A DNA stretch of 64,000 bases from Brachyhypopomus gauderio (taxonomy: Eukaryota; Chordata; Actinopteri; Gymnotiformes; Hypopomidae). Positions 24,480 to 47,039 of this stretch are shown piece by piece; within the stretch, counting starts at the first letter, position 1, and every line of letters begins with the position of its first letter. Made by a program: the position numbers and the translations under genes. A model generated the notes under the pieces. That model had not been told where the DNA came from. It worked only from the letters and a program-made list of their open reading frames with translations, and did no database searches. The stretch lies in NCBI RefSeq assembly GCF_052324685.1, contig NW_027506974.1, positions 62,501 through 126,500 of the forward strand. The letters run 5' to 3'.

Positions 24480-27400
24480 TTACGTATAAAGACTGTAATC
24501 TTCAGACGATTTGGCTGGTGTTCACTTTATCCTCCACCACATACAGTATAAACACATAGGATTCTAATTTCATGACTGCACTTGGGCTTTTGTGTCTATG
24601 TATATAAATAATAGATAGAGCCCATAGCTAGTGTGCTGACTGTTCATTCGCTAACGGGGCTAGTAGGTCCTGAAAATAGCTACTGGTGAAACCCACCTAG
24701 ATAATCCCCTTATCCTGCAGACAGCACTGTGAGCTTTCATTAACTGGTATCTCTACATTTACCAGCTATTTTATTAGAAGTGTAACTACCTTGTACCAAG
24801 ACTTCCTGGCCACTTTACTACATACATCTATCTTATAGGTGCAGTTAATCAGCTTACAATTACAGTGTGTAGCCCATCTATTGGAATGCATTAACCAGTC
24901 AAACCAGTGAGGTTAAGGAGAGCTGAGGCTCACACCTAGATGTGGTTCTGAGTTTGCTACAGGTAGCCATGTTCAGCCATGTCCCGCGAACCCTGGGACT
25001 CCATCCTGCTCCCGCCATCGTCCCTGCGTGAAGGTAGCAACACCTGCACACGTGGCAAAGTGCTTGTTTTTTTTATTGTGGTTGCTGTTGTACAGTTCTA
25101 TACATAAAACAAATATGCTAGTTGAAACATAAAATTTAATTGCACATTGCTGTGAGATCATTTGCTCGGTCTACATAAATCAAATAAAAACAAGTATGAA
25201 ATAAGTGCCATGCACAGTTTAGTAAATATTGACTGCTACCCGAGTTTAAAGTCATTCCACGTCTTATATTAAATAACCTGTATAGTCCTGCACGGTCATG
25301 TGAAATGTCCTGTGAATTTGCACGTTCCAAACCATACAGCATGGCAGCCTATGGTCGCTATAGCAACACACAAGCAACACTGCTCCCTCCTGAGTGTCTC
25401 GTAATGTGTGCAAAGCATGGTCAGAAACATTACGCTTATAGCTGGACATAGTATGCATGACGTTTAGTGCATATCCATTCATATATATTTCCAGATTGGA
25501 CCAGAACATTTTGCATTGTAAATATGAATGATTTCCATGCAAGAGCAGATTATTGTAAAATGTTATTTAATATTCACAGAAAGCCAGAGAAGACAGAAAG
25601 CACAAAGACAAAGTTCAGCTGTGTATTTTCACAGCTTAAACTCACCTGTAGGCATCATTAGTTTGGGTTTTCTCTGTCATGGATGTCTGCTGTGTTCTCT
25701 GTGTGTCTGTTGGTGCCATCACTTGTGAATATGTAAATATACGAGATGTCCTAAAGCAGGCGAACGTAACACTCGTGACGGAGTGTTTTTTCAATAGCCC
25801 TGAAATAAATGCTACGGTTTTGTTTTGGTCCGTATCCAGTTAATCAGGAATGAGATTGGGTCCGGACAGGACTGCGTTCGGGTCCGGATCCGGACCGCGG
25901 TCCGCCAGTTGAGTACCCCTGTCCTAAAGAATTCCACGGGACATTTTTACATCAGCTTGGCCATACATGAAACTAAACATTACAGTGATCTTTCACAGGC
26001 AATATGAAATGAAGTACATTCCCAAATGTAAAAACAGATGAACATCACAGGCCTTACTGGGACATCAGAGAAGTGTTTTTGTTTAACCATGATTTAACAA
26101 ACTCACAGCTCCAGACCAGGAGCGTGGCCTTCCTGTGACAGCTGGACAACACTGTGGTATGGCAGGTGTACCCAGCACACTGCGTGGTCCTGGATGAAGC
26201 CCTGTACCACCAAACGTGCTCTTAGCATGAAAAGGCTGACCTCTGACCTCTCGGCCTCTCAGTGGGTTTAGTTTTAAAGGACGCTTGAGTAACTTACAAT
26301 GTGTGCTGAAATGCCATTGGGAGATTTGACATGCATGGCTAGCATGGCTGCATAGAGAGCAATATGATCAAATAGTAAGCGTCTTCAACATTACTGAGCC
26401 CATAAACTACAGGCTAAGCCAGACAACAACAAAAGAGAAGTTATGAAATATGAGAGTTTATGACTTTATTTGATTTTTAATATGGGTAGTGCAGGCCCTC
26501 GCCTGGGACACCCTTTTATGTTTTGAGGTTGTTCGCAGTGCCACTGTTGTCTGGTCTTGTTTTCTATGCGAGGCTACATGACAGGAGTTGGGCTGCTATC
26601 ATTTCCTCATGCGAACACCAGTGAGAGGACGTGTTCTCGTGCTCTCGTGCACGGCAGAAACAGGATTTCCACGTGGCACTACAGCTTAAAGCAGCCCTGA
26701 AATAAATTCCTTTTTTGTAACTTCAAAGGCAGCGAGGGGAAAAAAAACATAATATACTGCTAGTATTCCAGTTGATAAGTGTGACGTGAATGCAAAAGAT
26801 GTCAAATGCATAAACCCTAAAGCAGCAGAACCCTCCGGTGTGGACCATCCAGCCCTTGAACTACTGCAGCGTCTGGACCCAGAAGCAGTCGAGAGCTCAC
26901 CGTGTGTGGTAATTGTGATTTAAGAAGGTCCTGGTTAGCATTTACTTCCAAAGGAAAGTTTGTGTTTCCTTTCCGGAGACTGGATTTTAGAAGTCTGCTT
27001 TTAACAGCCACACATGTTCAAGCTGGAAGATATTAAAACCAGCCCTTAATAACTCCCTCTCCAAGAAATATGGACTAAAAAAGGAGAGGATAAGAATAAA
27101 CAAGATCACCTCAAGCAGTACTGAAACAACAAACAAAACAGCAAAAATAATGTGAAGAAACATGGAAAATCTGCAATTTGCAATGAGCACATACTCACAA
27201 ATCAAATACAATACTCCTGAAAAGAAGACAGCTGAAGAAACATTCCAGATACAAATGCTGTCAGCTTTTGAAACAGAAAGCTCTTGATCTTCTGTTAAAT
27301 GTGATCAGTATTGACTCACTCCATGTTTCATGATGAACTATGACTTTGGGAAGCAAAAACGGATGGGATAGATACTGTTTCCTGTTGTGTATCATTCCCT

Positions 27401-28690
27401 CCTGATTCCTCATAATACATCATGTCTGTGTTCTCAGTTCAGGCTGTTCCATGATCCACTTGAAAGCGAAACAGAAAAGGCTTACCCTTCTAGGCATTAA
27501 CAAAAGAGAGTTTTGTTCATTGCAAAGTCAAAATCTTATCTAAAGCTTTTCTCTGAATATTCAACAGATGTATTCTTGAACAATGTACCAGAATATTTGA
27601 ATGATTCTGCTGAATTGAGTCCAGGCTCTTTTTGTTTACCACTACAGTTGCATTTCTAAAGAGCAGAGATAATGACAGGCACAGGGAGCAGGGATGTTTA
27701 AATCTATTTTAATATTTCCAATAGCAGGAATTTTTTTTTTTCTAAAGAAAATTAACTATAATGTGAGTGAGTATCTACCTGGTACAAAGACAAGACATAT
27801 ATAGACACAGACAACCGTCAGGTGAATGGGGATCATAGGCCCCGCCCACCTGGGGGACGCATACGACGTAACGACGTAACAACTGCTGCTGTGGACGGGG
27901 GTGACCAGTAGGGGGTGCAACCCCGTACCGTCACAAAATATATCCAAAGCTCAGATTACATTTTACAGTACGTGCCTAATACCTCAGATATTTTATGATA
28001 TTGACACTACTCAGCAGCACTGTGTAGTGTTGTTAAAATAAGGTCCAATCAGATTGAAGACAAATAATCAATTTTCAGGATGTAATAACTCAATGCTCAT
28101 TGCTCATTTCTCTCAGTTGCCCGCACCACTGGTCGCCTCATGTAATACCTGCAGCGTAACTCATTCCTATATGAAGGACTTGGCATCACCAAATGAATTT
28201 GGTACATTTTATGAGCTCTTTTATTCAATCTTGGCCCCATATCTTTGTACATATTCCACCAAAGCCGTATTCTCCCCGCTTCCACCACAGATAGTTAGGC
28301 AGTTCAAACACTGATCACAAATGAAAGGCCTGATAAAGCCATAAACGTTCTTTGGATTTGCTTCTGTGTCCTATGTCCACAAACACACTCACACACACTG
28401 CCAGAGTCAACATATTTTAAGATTAAAAATAAGATGATAGTTTACCTAGTAATAAAGTAATTTAATAACATACTGACTTGCTAAAAACACGTGAATCGGC
28501 ACTGCTGGATGAACGTCTCTGAGGAGAACAGACATTGCTGTAGGCATCGGACTTGTTTTGCAGAACACCATATTAAAAATGACAAAAGCACACAAACATT
28601 ATGCAGTTGAAAACAAACCCACATTCATATAAATGTTGGCAGTCTAAAGCTGCCCTACCAGAACTTGATCACTCCGTTTTGCATTACCTG
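24480..28690. other. intergenic spacer, no gene seen
   Basis: No coding exons are recognised. Apart from a small hAT MITE at 25.8 kb, the sequence is ordinary A/T-rich non-coding DNA lying between the 3' ends of cngb3 and cpne3. Confidence 0.55.
25757..25921. mobile_element. small hAT-type MITE with 8-bp duplication
   Basis: A 165-bp element starting CAGGCGAAC and ending GAGTACCCCTG (reverse CAGGGGTACTC). It is flanked on both sides by TCCTAAAG (25749-25756 and 25922-25929). The interior is GC-rich with repeated GGTCCGGA-like motifs. It has no coding capacity. Confidence 0.75.
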
Positions 28691-28698
28691 ATGATCTG

Positions 28699-28712
28699 CT
28701 GCCATCTGGTGG
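28699..28712 (-). promoter_or_regulatory. CTCF-like binding motif
   Basis: On the minus strand the site reads CCACCAGATGGCAG, matching the vertebrate CTCF core at every position. It sits in the spacer between the converging cngb3 and cpne3 genes. Motif match only; occupancy is unknown. Confidence 0.5.
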
Positions 28713-29108
28713 TGGCCAATGCGTACAATTAATGAATTGAAACCACAAGCTACTTGACGAGTCACTTCAGGCTGGAACACCATCTTGGGGCAGCGGTGTG
28801 TACATTTAGATACATCTCCTCACAGCACCATGATGACCAGGTTCTTACGGACATGTTCCTGCTGTTAAGCCAGTCGTGTACTCAGAGCCTTTGTTTTTTT
28901 TAACCTGTATAATCAGATTCTCTTTACAATTACAGAGAACATGGTCAATATGAACACACTGAAATAAATCTAATTCACTTCAAACTTTTTAGATTGCAAA
29001 TAGATTTTTTTGAAAGGTAAACGCTCCCTTCCAAATTGCATTTTTGAATATAATGGTAAATGACCAAGCAAAGCAACTGTGCATTAAAGTGTAAACAGTG
29101 ATTACACC

Positions 29109-29504
29109 TGTAAGAAATGCCGTCTGATTCTGATATGTCCCTCCTAGCTACACCTGCTACTAATCACCACGCCCCCTTTTCAGTCACATATATACACCTT
29201 CCCACCACTTCCTCGTCGCGAAGTATCGCCGTTGCCATGCAGCATACCAAGCGTTTCCATTGCCTGTTCGATCGCCTGTGCTCTGACCCTTGCTTTCTCT
29301 CCAGACCTCGCCTCCTGCCTAGCCCCCCCCCCCCCCCCCCCGTTATGCCCCTGGACCGTCCTGACTATCCCAAGAAAACGCTATTGTTGTTACTACACCT
29401 AGCGCTAGTGATACTCGTGCCGTTTTCTGTAAACGTGACTCATTTGAATAAAAGCGGTATACTTCCGCAGTTGGATCCCTCTCTTGTCTGGTCAATACGT
29501 TACA
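29109..29504 (+). mobile_element. solo LTR
   Basis: A 396-bp segment starts TGTAAGAAATGCC, ends CAATACGTTACA, contains an AATAAA signal near 29449 and is flanked by the 5-bp direct repeat ACACC on both sides (29104-29108 and 29505-29509). TG...CA ends and a 5-bp duplication are typical of LTR retroelements. No internal coding region is attached. The open frame through it (29117-29566) is fortuitous. Confidence 0.75.
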
Positions 29505-29569
29505 ACACCCAAAATAGAGGCACCCAAAACAAAATAAAACAGCACAAGAGACCATGGTTCTCTTGAATA

Positions 29570-31913
29570 TTTATTGAAGCTTATTGTTAACTCAATTAAT
29601 ATAAGCTGACAGTGATATCAGTTCTTGAATGAGGATCACAACAAGATTTACTGAAAGCATATTTTATCTACAAGTGAATTACAGAGAACATAGCTTTTTA
29701 CAGTCATCTTTATAATTAAATGCATTACATTTTTGAGATAGTACCTTGTTAACGTACGTTGGGACAGACGTGTGACAAACTATAATGGCACAGCATCAGA
29801 CAAAAACTAATCACACCACGGTCAATAAGCATTCTAGTAACGAACGTTTACCAAGACACAGAAATATGATGGTAATCAAACCCAATATTAGGTTGTTGTT
29901 ACTAGGCACATAAGAGCAATTACGTTTAATCTGTCCATAGGATTAAGACACATGGTATACAACTGGGCACTTAAACATGTTTCTTTAAACTAAACTTATT
30001 CCAAAACCTTGAACCCAAAAACCTCAATTTGGGAAAAAGAGTATCAAGATTGCACAATTATTTCTGAAATTACATTGGTATAATCTAAAATGTATTTTAC
30101 AAAAAAAAAACATACATTTATGTTTAATGATATGTTAACCCAAGTTCTAACTTGCAAAACATTTCTCTGAAGCTGTATTAGAGAAAAGACTTCAATGTTA
30201 GTTCAGTAATACTGAAATATAGTGGAGAAACAACAGTTTGTCACACTCAGTATGGCACCACATGGCATCTACTGTCTAATCTTTCATGGTGATTGTGTCT
30301 GTGTGGCTGAACTTAAACGTTAAAGGCAATACAAATACGCACACTTGCTTAAAAACAAGATTGGTGTAGAAAATATGGAATAAAGTTTCAAATATCTTCG
30401 CTTTATACTATCAAAAGTAGATTTTACATTATACAAATGACAAACAAGACAGTAAATTACAGATAAAAAAAAACCAATTTCAAACATTTAAATGGGTCAC
30501 TTATAATCTTATAACTGGCCTGTTAGCTAAAGTGGACAGCAACTTTTTATTTACTGAAAAAAAAATTTTGATAGAATGATTTAAAACACAAGACTTGAAT
30601 ATGCAAATACATACATTTACATAATTATATTTACATGCCAGGCAGCATAGGCTAGATTAGCTGGACCTCATAGCATGCTGTTGTAGAAGAGACAACATTT
30701 GCACTCACGTGAGATGTGTACATGTGAAGAATGCTGCTTGCCACATTTCAGCTTAGCTCAGGCTAGCGAACCCACACTTGCGATACTAGGCAGGACGTGT
30801 CAGGACGTGGCAGGACGTGGCAAACCAGCCCACCGCCATCACTTCGGGACAGCTGAAGAGACAAGACTACGCTTGTCTAGTTGTGTTGGTTTTAAAGGCT
30901 ACATTTTCTTAACTTTCAATCCTTTTCAACTGTTCATTTACAATCAGTTTCATCCGTGTTAAAATTGCATATGTAACATATACAATATTTTGTATGTAAT
31001 CTAATGTTTTCATTATTCTAAGTAAACCAAAGATGAAGATTCTGTAAAAGCAAACGTTACTGTTCTGTGGCACAGTTAACTGAAGAAGAATCTTCTCAGC
31101 TGTTTTGTACATCTGTACAAAGGAACACATTTTGTTTGTCAACATTAATATTTAAATGCGAAAAAGTCTCAATGTTATTCAAAATAACCCTGATATGCAA
31201 GATGCAGTTAACATTATGTGCTTACTTATGTGCTTAGGGGATTTCTGTCTGTCTGATAAAGGCCATTAATAAATGAATAGATTGACTGAGGCAACATTAC
31301 TACCAGTCAAGTGGCAACTACTGCAGGACTCCTGATGCTTCAAATCAGGAGTACGTCATCTGCTTTCAGTACTCGGGATTGACTCAGGACTGTGTGTTCT
31401 TTAAATAACGGAGCAGAATGGAACTGCATGACCAAAGCATGATTCTGTGGAAACTCTAAAACAGTCAAAACCAATAGGAAACAGCCCTCAATTTTTTAGC
31501 CCCCATCAACACACGATGTCTGTGCAGAAACTGAACAACATTTAAGTGTATTTTCATTATTGTAAACTGTGACAAAAAAAAAATGCTGTTAGTATTTAAA
31601 ACAATACAAAATGTTTAAGAAAAATATATCCAGCTTAAAAAAAAAAAGACTGGCACTACTGGAAATCTGAAACATAATTAACAGTAATCAAGAAATGTTC
31701 AAAAACAGACAGGGTACAATATACAATACAGGGTATAATATATACTTTAGAGGAGATACATGCAGACATGCTTTAAAGGCTAAAATGGTTGTCTAAACTG
31801 AGATGGTCCTTCTGTGCTCCTGATGTACTCATGCACATGCTTTTTTGCATTGTGTTGAGGCCCTGGAGTGGCCCAGAGGGAAGACGTGCAGGCCTGATCT
31901 CTCTGTAGCAGCA
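29570..31913 (-). other. cpne3: probable 3' UTR of cpne3
   Basis: The A/T-rich stretch follows the distal cpne3 stop codon (31914-31916) without any other gene. A minus-strand AATAAA at 29570-29575 (TTTATT on plus) is a candidate end. The extent is an inference from the absence of other features. Confidence 0.4.
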
Positions 31914-32057
31914 CTAGCCGTCTGCCTTTGGCGGCCCGTCCTGAACAGCTACAGGTGTGCTGGAGTTGAGAGGGCTGAGGTTCAGCATGTTGAAGAAAGT
32001 GACAACCTGACCAGGAATCTCTGCCAGCACACTCTGTGCCAGGGCTTCTTGGGGAGC
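31914..32057 (-). CDS. cpne3: distal alternative last coding exon of cpne3
   Basis: Phase-0 exon of 48 codons including stop. The peptide begins APQEALAQSVLAEIPGQVVT, homologous to the conserved end of the copine domain, then diverges into a Ser/Pro-rich tail ending PPKADG. The acceptor is preceded directly by a TG repeat (gtgtgtgtgtgtttag). It competes with the exon at 32352-32462, so a transcript skipping the proximal exon would encode about 543 aa. It might instead be a leftover of a tandem copine duplicate, but no other extra copine exon is present nearby. Confidence 0.75.
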   Translation of the reverse strand, partial: APQEALAQSVLAEIPGQVVTFFNMLNLSPLNSSTPVAVQDGPPKADG

Positions 32058-32351
32058 CTAAACACACACACACACGATCACACAGAAAAATGAGAGAAAA
32101 GAAAGATTATTAAAGGGGCTGTTATCATCTGAGGAGGAGAAATTGTAAATTGATCATTGATCACTTACAAATAAACTACTATATATAACCATGAGTTAAA
32201 AATGTTAAATTCATTGTTCTTTGCATCTTAATCATGTCTTCCACAGGCTGTGCAAAAATGGCACAGTGAAGGTAAGTCAGTAGAGTGTTCTGTGGGAGAC
32301 AGCAGGGTTTATGGGGTGGTATTATGGGATGAATGGAGTCGCCCTACATGT

Positions 32352-42086
<9,735 letters not shown>

Positions 42087-42383
42087 GGTTGGAAGCTTAA
42101 AAAAAAGTCACACATTAAATGATTACACGCCAGATGTAAAACAAATATACCTGGAAAAACTAGAAAGCAAGGTTTGTGAACACACCTTGAGTTAGCTTGC
42201 CAGAGCATGTTGTAACAGCATGAAAACCATGGCTGTGCTAACTGAAAATCAGTATGAAGCCTACATAATTGTGAATGGCAGATATGGAAAATGTATCACA
42301 AAGTAAACGTTTATGTCAGGTTTCATGTGTTGAGTTTTAACATTTGAGTTTTAAATTAAAATATCAAGTTTTAACATAAATTA

Positions 42384-43537
42384 CATTGGTTTGCAGAAGT
42401 ATTCATACCCCTTGAACTTTTCCATATTTTGTCAAATTACAACCACAAACTTAAATATATTTCATTGGAATTGAATGTGAAAGATCAACACAAAGTGGTG
42501 TACAGTTGTGAAGTGCAAAGAAAATTATACATGATTCAAAACATTTTTTACAAATAAAAAACTGAAAAGTGCGATGAGCAAAAGTATTCAGTCCCCCTGA
42601 ATCAATACTTTGTGGAACCACCTCTTGCTGCAATTACAGCTGCAAGTCTTAGTCTCCACCAGCTTTGGACTGAAATTTTGCCCATTCTTCTTTACAAAAC
42701 AGCTCAAGCTCTGTCAGATTAGATGGAGGGCGTTTGTGAACAGCGGTTTTCAGATCTTGACACAAGGTTAGCCAACATGGCTTCTGGCAAACTGCAAATG
42801 GGACTTGTGTTTTTTTCTTTTAACAATGTCTTTGTTTCTGCCACTCCTCCATGAAGACCACATTTGTGCAGTGCATGACTAATAGTTGTTCTGTGAACAG
42901 ATTCCCTCACCTGAGCTGTAGATCTCTGCATTTCGTCCAGAGTCACCATGAATGTCAACTGCATCTCTGATCAGTGCTCTCCTTGTTCGGCCTGTAAGTT
43001 TAGGTGGACGGCCTTGTCTTGGTAGGTCTATAATTGTGCCATACTCTTTCCATTTCCAGATAATGGATTTTATAATGCTCCGTGAGATGTTAAAAACTTG
43101 GAAAATCTTTTTATAGCCTAAGCCTGCTTTAAACTTCTCCACAACCTTATTACTGACCTGTCTGGTGTGTTCTTTGGACTTCATGATACTTGACTCACCA
43201 ATATTCTGTTAACCAACATCTGAGGCCATCACAGAGCAGCTGTATCTGTGCTGAGATTAGATCACACACAGGTCTACTCTTTTTAGTCATTAGCAGTCAT
43301 CGGGCAACGTTTGAATGCAATTGGTTGCACTTAGAGAAAAGAGGGCTGAATACTTTTGCACACCACACCACACAGTTTATTTGTAAAAAATGTTTTGAAT
43401 CATGTATAATTTTCTTTCCACTTCACAACTGTACACCACTTTGTTTTGATCTTTCACATTAAATTCCAAGGAAATATATTTTATGTTTGTGGTTGTAATG
43501 TGACAAAATATGGAAAAGTTCATGGGGTATGAATCAC
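42384..43537 (-). mobile_element. degenerate Tc1/mariner transposon with long inverted ends
   Basis: The left (42384-42600) and right (43335-43537) ends are inverted copies of about 200 bp, for example gaacttttccatattttgtc and its complement. On the minus strand, 43184-42879 encodes the N-terminal paired-type DNA-binding region (MKSKEHTRQVSNKVVEKFKA, GRPPKLTGRTRRALIR). The overlapping frame 42964-42719 continues it (STAQVRESVHRTTISHALHK), showing a frameshift. The DDE catalytic domain is deleted. The right terminus lacks the outermost bases. Confidence 0.85.
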
Positions 43538-44494
43538 TAAAACCACAAGCACAGGACAAAAGTTTCTAGAAAAGTTGCGGTCTGTAAAAAAATTAATTAA
43601 AAGTGCTTCGTTATGGTAAAATGTTCACGTTCGTGTACACACCCACTAACACAATGCTGCTTTGTTGTGCTGTTGTGTCTATATAAGTTTTTTTGGTCGC
43701 TCCCTGCTGTGTTTTGTTGCTGGTGTGGAAAATAAAACCTCCAAATCTCATCACGCCCATTTTTACGACCAGAATGTCAACTTAAAACACTTTAAAACTT
43801 AAAAAAAAACTTAAGACAGTAAGTTCTCCTCTCCCTTATACTGCAGGCCCAGGTGTCAGATCCACCCCACCCCATTTATGGGGCAAAACAAACTCGACAG
43901 GGTCCCTCAGTGTGTGTTTGAACATCACTTTACTATGAACATCACTTTATTATGAATATAACTTTATCATGAACATCACTTTATTAAGTTAAAATAACGT
44001 GTTTTACGTGTAGCCCACCGCGTAGCTGCCAGTCTGGAGGAAGCAGAGCAGCTGAACTAAGTTAGCTCTCGTTAGCTCTGTCGCTAACCGAGCAGCTATA
44101 CCAGTTATTCCACACCGGTATTTATGATTATCTGAACTATTTCATTACTAATAATAATAAAGGTGGCTAGCTGTGCCGACTAAGTCGACTTTACTAACGT
44201 TAAGCTCGTGTGGGCGAACTTTTCGAGGTTAGCTACGCTGCTAACATCAGCCACCATCAGCCGTAAGTTCAGTGTTATTATCACACACTACACTACAGTT
44301 TTAATGATACATCTCTCACTACTCACTCTATTACCCGCGAGTGCTTCAGCTGTGTTTCCCCCTCCAGTCGTTCACATGAACCAGTGTTGGGTAAGTTCAC
44401 TCCGAGACACCGTGTGCGGTTGTCCTCACGTCTCTTCCTGCACACTCAGCCCTCAACATCGCTCCATTCCCCCTGAGAGGCGGTGGGGCGGGCC

Positions 44495-45234
44495 GCCTCA
44501 CTCACACACAACCGGCACGCCTCACCCACACACAGAACCGGCCCGCCTCACCCACACACAGAACCGGCCCGCCTCACCCACACACAGAACCGGCCCGCCT
44601 CACCCACACACAACCGGCCCGCCTCACCCACACACAACCGGCCAGCCTCACCCACACACAACCGGCCCGCCTCACCCACACACAACCGGCCCGCCTCACT
44701 CACACACAGAACCGGCCCGCCTCACCCACACACAACCGGCCCGCCTCACTCACACACAACCGGCCCGCCTCACTCACACACAGAACCGGCCCGCCTCACC
44801 CACACACAACCGGCCCGCCTCACTCACACACAACCGGCCCGCCTCACCCACACAGAACCGGCCCGCCTCACTCACACACAGAACCGGCCCGCCTCACTCA
44901 CACACAGAACCGGCCCGCCTCACCCACACACAACCGGCCCGCCTCACCCACACACAACCGGCCCGCCTCACTCACACACAACCGGCCAGCCTCACCCACA
45001 CACAACCGGCCCGCCTCACCCACACACAACCGGCCCGCCTCACTCACACACAACCGGCCCGCCTCACCCACACACAACCGGCCCGCCTCACCCACACACA
45101 ACCGGCCCGCCTCACCCACACACAACCGGCCCGCCTCACCCACACACAACCGGCCCGCCTCACTCACACACAACCGGCCCGCCTCACTCACACACAACCG
45201 GCCCGCCTCACCCACACACAACCGGCCCGCCTCT
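44495..45234. repeat. 24/26-bp GC-rich VNTR
   Basis: About 30 tandem copies of a unit like CCGGCCCGCCTCACCCACAC plus 'acaa' (24 bp) or 'acagaa' (26 bp), with CCC/CTC variation. The open frames of up to 343 codons (Pro-Ala-Ser-Pro-Thr-His-Asn-Arg) are repeat artefacts. It lies about 2.4 kb upstream of the cpne3 start codon. Confidence 0.95.
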
Positions 45235-46280
45235 GTTAGGGTCAGTTACAGGCTTTAAAGCAATAAAGAAATGCATAAATAAATAATAAACTTATATTTA
45301 AATAAATAAATAAATAGAAATATATAAATATCTGTATCTCTCTCTCCCCAGCCCCCTGCATATTTAATTTTCACTCAATAAATTATTAAAATTATTAATC
45401 AAAATAGGCCTGAAACCTGTTTCGCCTAACAATTTATTAAACCCAACACTTTCATTTTTTTTAAGGAAAAAAAAAACTGTTTAATGATACTCATGCTAGT
45501 CATAACAAGAGTGGGAATTACTCACAACTGACATTTTAAGGTTGAATTATCATTACAGATGTGTGTGGTCGTCACTATGTGTGGTAGAGGTGTGTGTCGA
45601 CGTCAGACTCCCTTCGCACATGGACCAAGAGTAAATTCAGCTTTTCTGCTCTATTTATGTATATGTACGTGTTAAACACCAGAACGTGTTGCCAAGAATA
45701 CCATATAAGACCTGATGATGAGTTTTCTGAGAATGTTACGAACAGGGACTACAGAGCTGTTTTGACACCTGGCTTAATTTCTCTACAGATATCTCCGGAA
45801 CATGCAAAAGCATTTTGGTAACATGGAGTCTGGGTTATACCAAAGTATTTAATGTTTATATAAATGTTTTTCATTATATCTTGTAATGACTGGAAGAAAT
45901 AATACTTCCAAATTAGGTTAGTGTACCTGTCTGCAGTGGTTGTGCCACTCGGGAATGAAAGATTAAAGCTGTAGTTCTCACAATACTCCTCGTCAGATCT
46001 TATACACTCAATTCACCGAGGACTTTCCAGGCCACCGGTATATTCCTTGATATGTTCGGGTGTTTACAGAGACTCACAAAATGTTAAGGATATTTGGCTT
46101 TCGGGTGCAATTTATTTAGGATGAACCTACACTGCCCTCTAAACTCTACACGTGATCATAATGTGACCTTCTCTAAACCTTTGAATGCACATGTCCAACT
46201 GTACGGTGTTTCAGTACGTTTTGCATAACTTGCTGTTCTCTACTAAGGAGTTTAAAAGCAAAATCCTCAGCAGGTGTTTG
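45235..46280. other. no gene seen
   Basis: A/T-rich sequence with AAAT-type simple repeats near 45.27-45.32 kb. No exon or mobile element was identified. Confidence 0.5.
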
Positions 46281-46319
46281 ATCCATGAATCGACAACAAT
46301 TCCTGGTTCAATTGGGATT

Positions 46320-47010
46320 GCTATTTAAACAGTCCTCGTGCTGTTCACATTGTGACATCATGAGGCCAAGGTGACACCTAACAATTGATCAACAGTGCTT
46401 GGCCATTGCGAAGTTTCAAACAGGATGTTCTCAGACGGAAGTGGCCACTGAGCTTAAGTGTCATCAGTAGGTTGCAACAGAAATACAGAGAGACTGGACT
46501 AATCACAGAAAGTGGACGCCCTTTTAGCCACATGCCACACCGATGACTGCTTCATTGTGAACAGTGCAACCGCAGAAACAGATGATGAATGCCACAACTC
46601 CAGGCACATTTAAAGCAGGTGAGAGGCACCCGAGAGGCACCGAACCATTCGAAACATCAGAGTGGACTGCATGCTAGATGACCCTTCAAGGGTACCTGAC
46701 CACACCACCAAGCACTGGCGACATCATCTTGCATGGGTTGGGGAGCATTTACACTGGACGATAGACCATGGGGCCTCAGTGCTGTTCACTGGTGAAGGTC
46801 AATGCACGCTGAGCAGAAATTATGGTCACCAATAATGTTGGAGACATCAAGGAGAGCACTACACTTCAGCCACTGTTGTCACCAGACGAGCCTTTGGTGG
46901 TGGTGGTGGTGGTAGTGTTAGTGTGGCCAGGTGTGTCTAGTCAACACAGACAAGCCCATATTACAGGAACAACATCATTAATCCAGTCATTGTGCCTCTG
47001 CACAGACAAC
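46320..47010 (+). pseudogene. decayed Tc1-type transposase pseudogene
   Basis: Fragments in several plus-strand frames match a Tc1-like transposase: CLAIAKFQTGCSQTEVAT near 46400-46445, then a region like SRLQQRYRETG, then the 'LFTDESRF...GGGGVMVWAGVSSQHR' block near 46780-46950, visible as VLVWPGVSSQHRQAH. Stops and frameshifts separate the fragments. This copy belongs to a different Tc1 lineage from the element at 42.4 kb. Confidence 0.7.
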
Positions 47011-47039
47011 ACAGGCCTAATTTCATCTTCATACATGAT

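Noticed and set aside
29117-29566. 149-codon plus-strand frame
   Set aside because: It lies within the solo LTR and a poly-C run and shows no protein family features.
44208-45286. Open frames of 343 and 267 codons rich in Pro, Thr and His
   Set aside because: They are translations of the 24/26-bp VNTR with no stop in its unit. The repeat alternates frame between copies and has no unique protein sequence around it.
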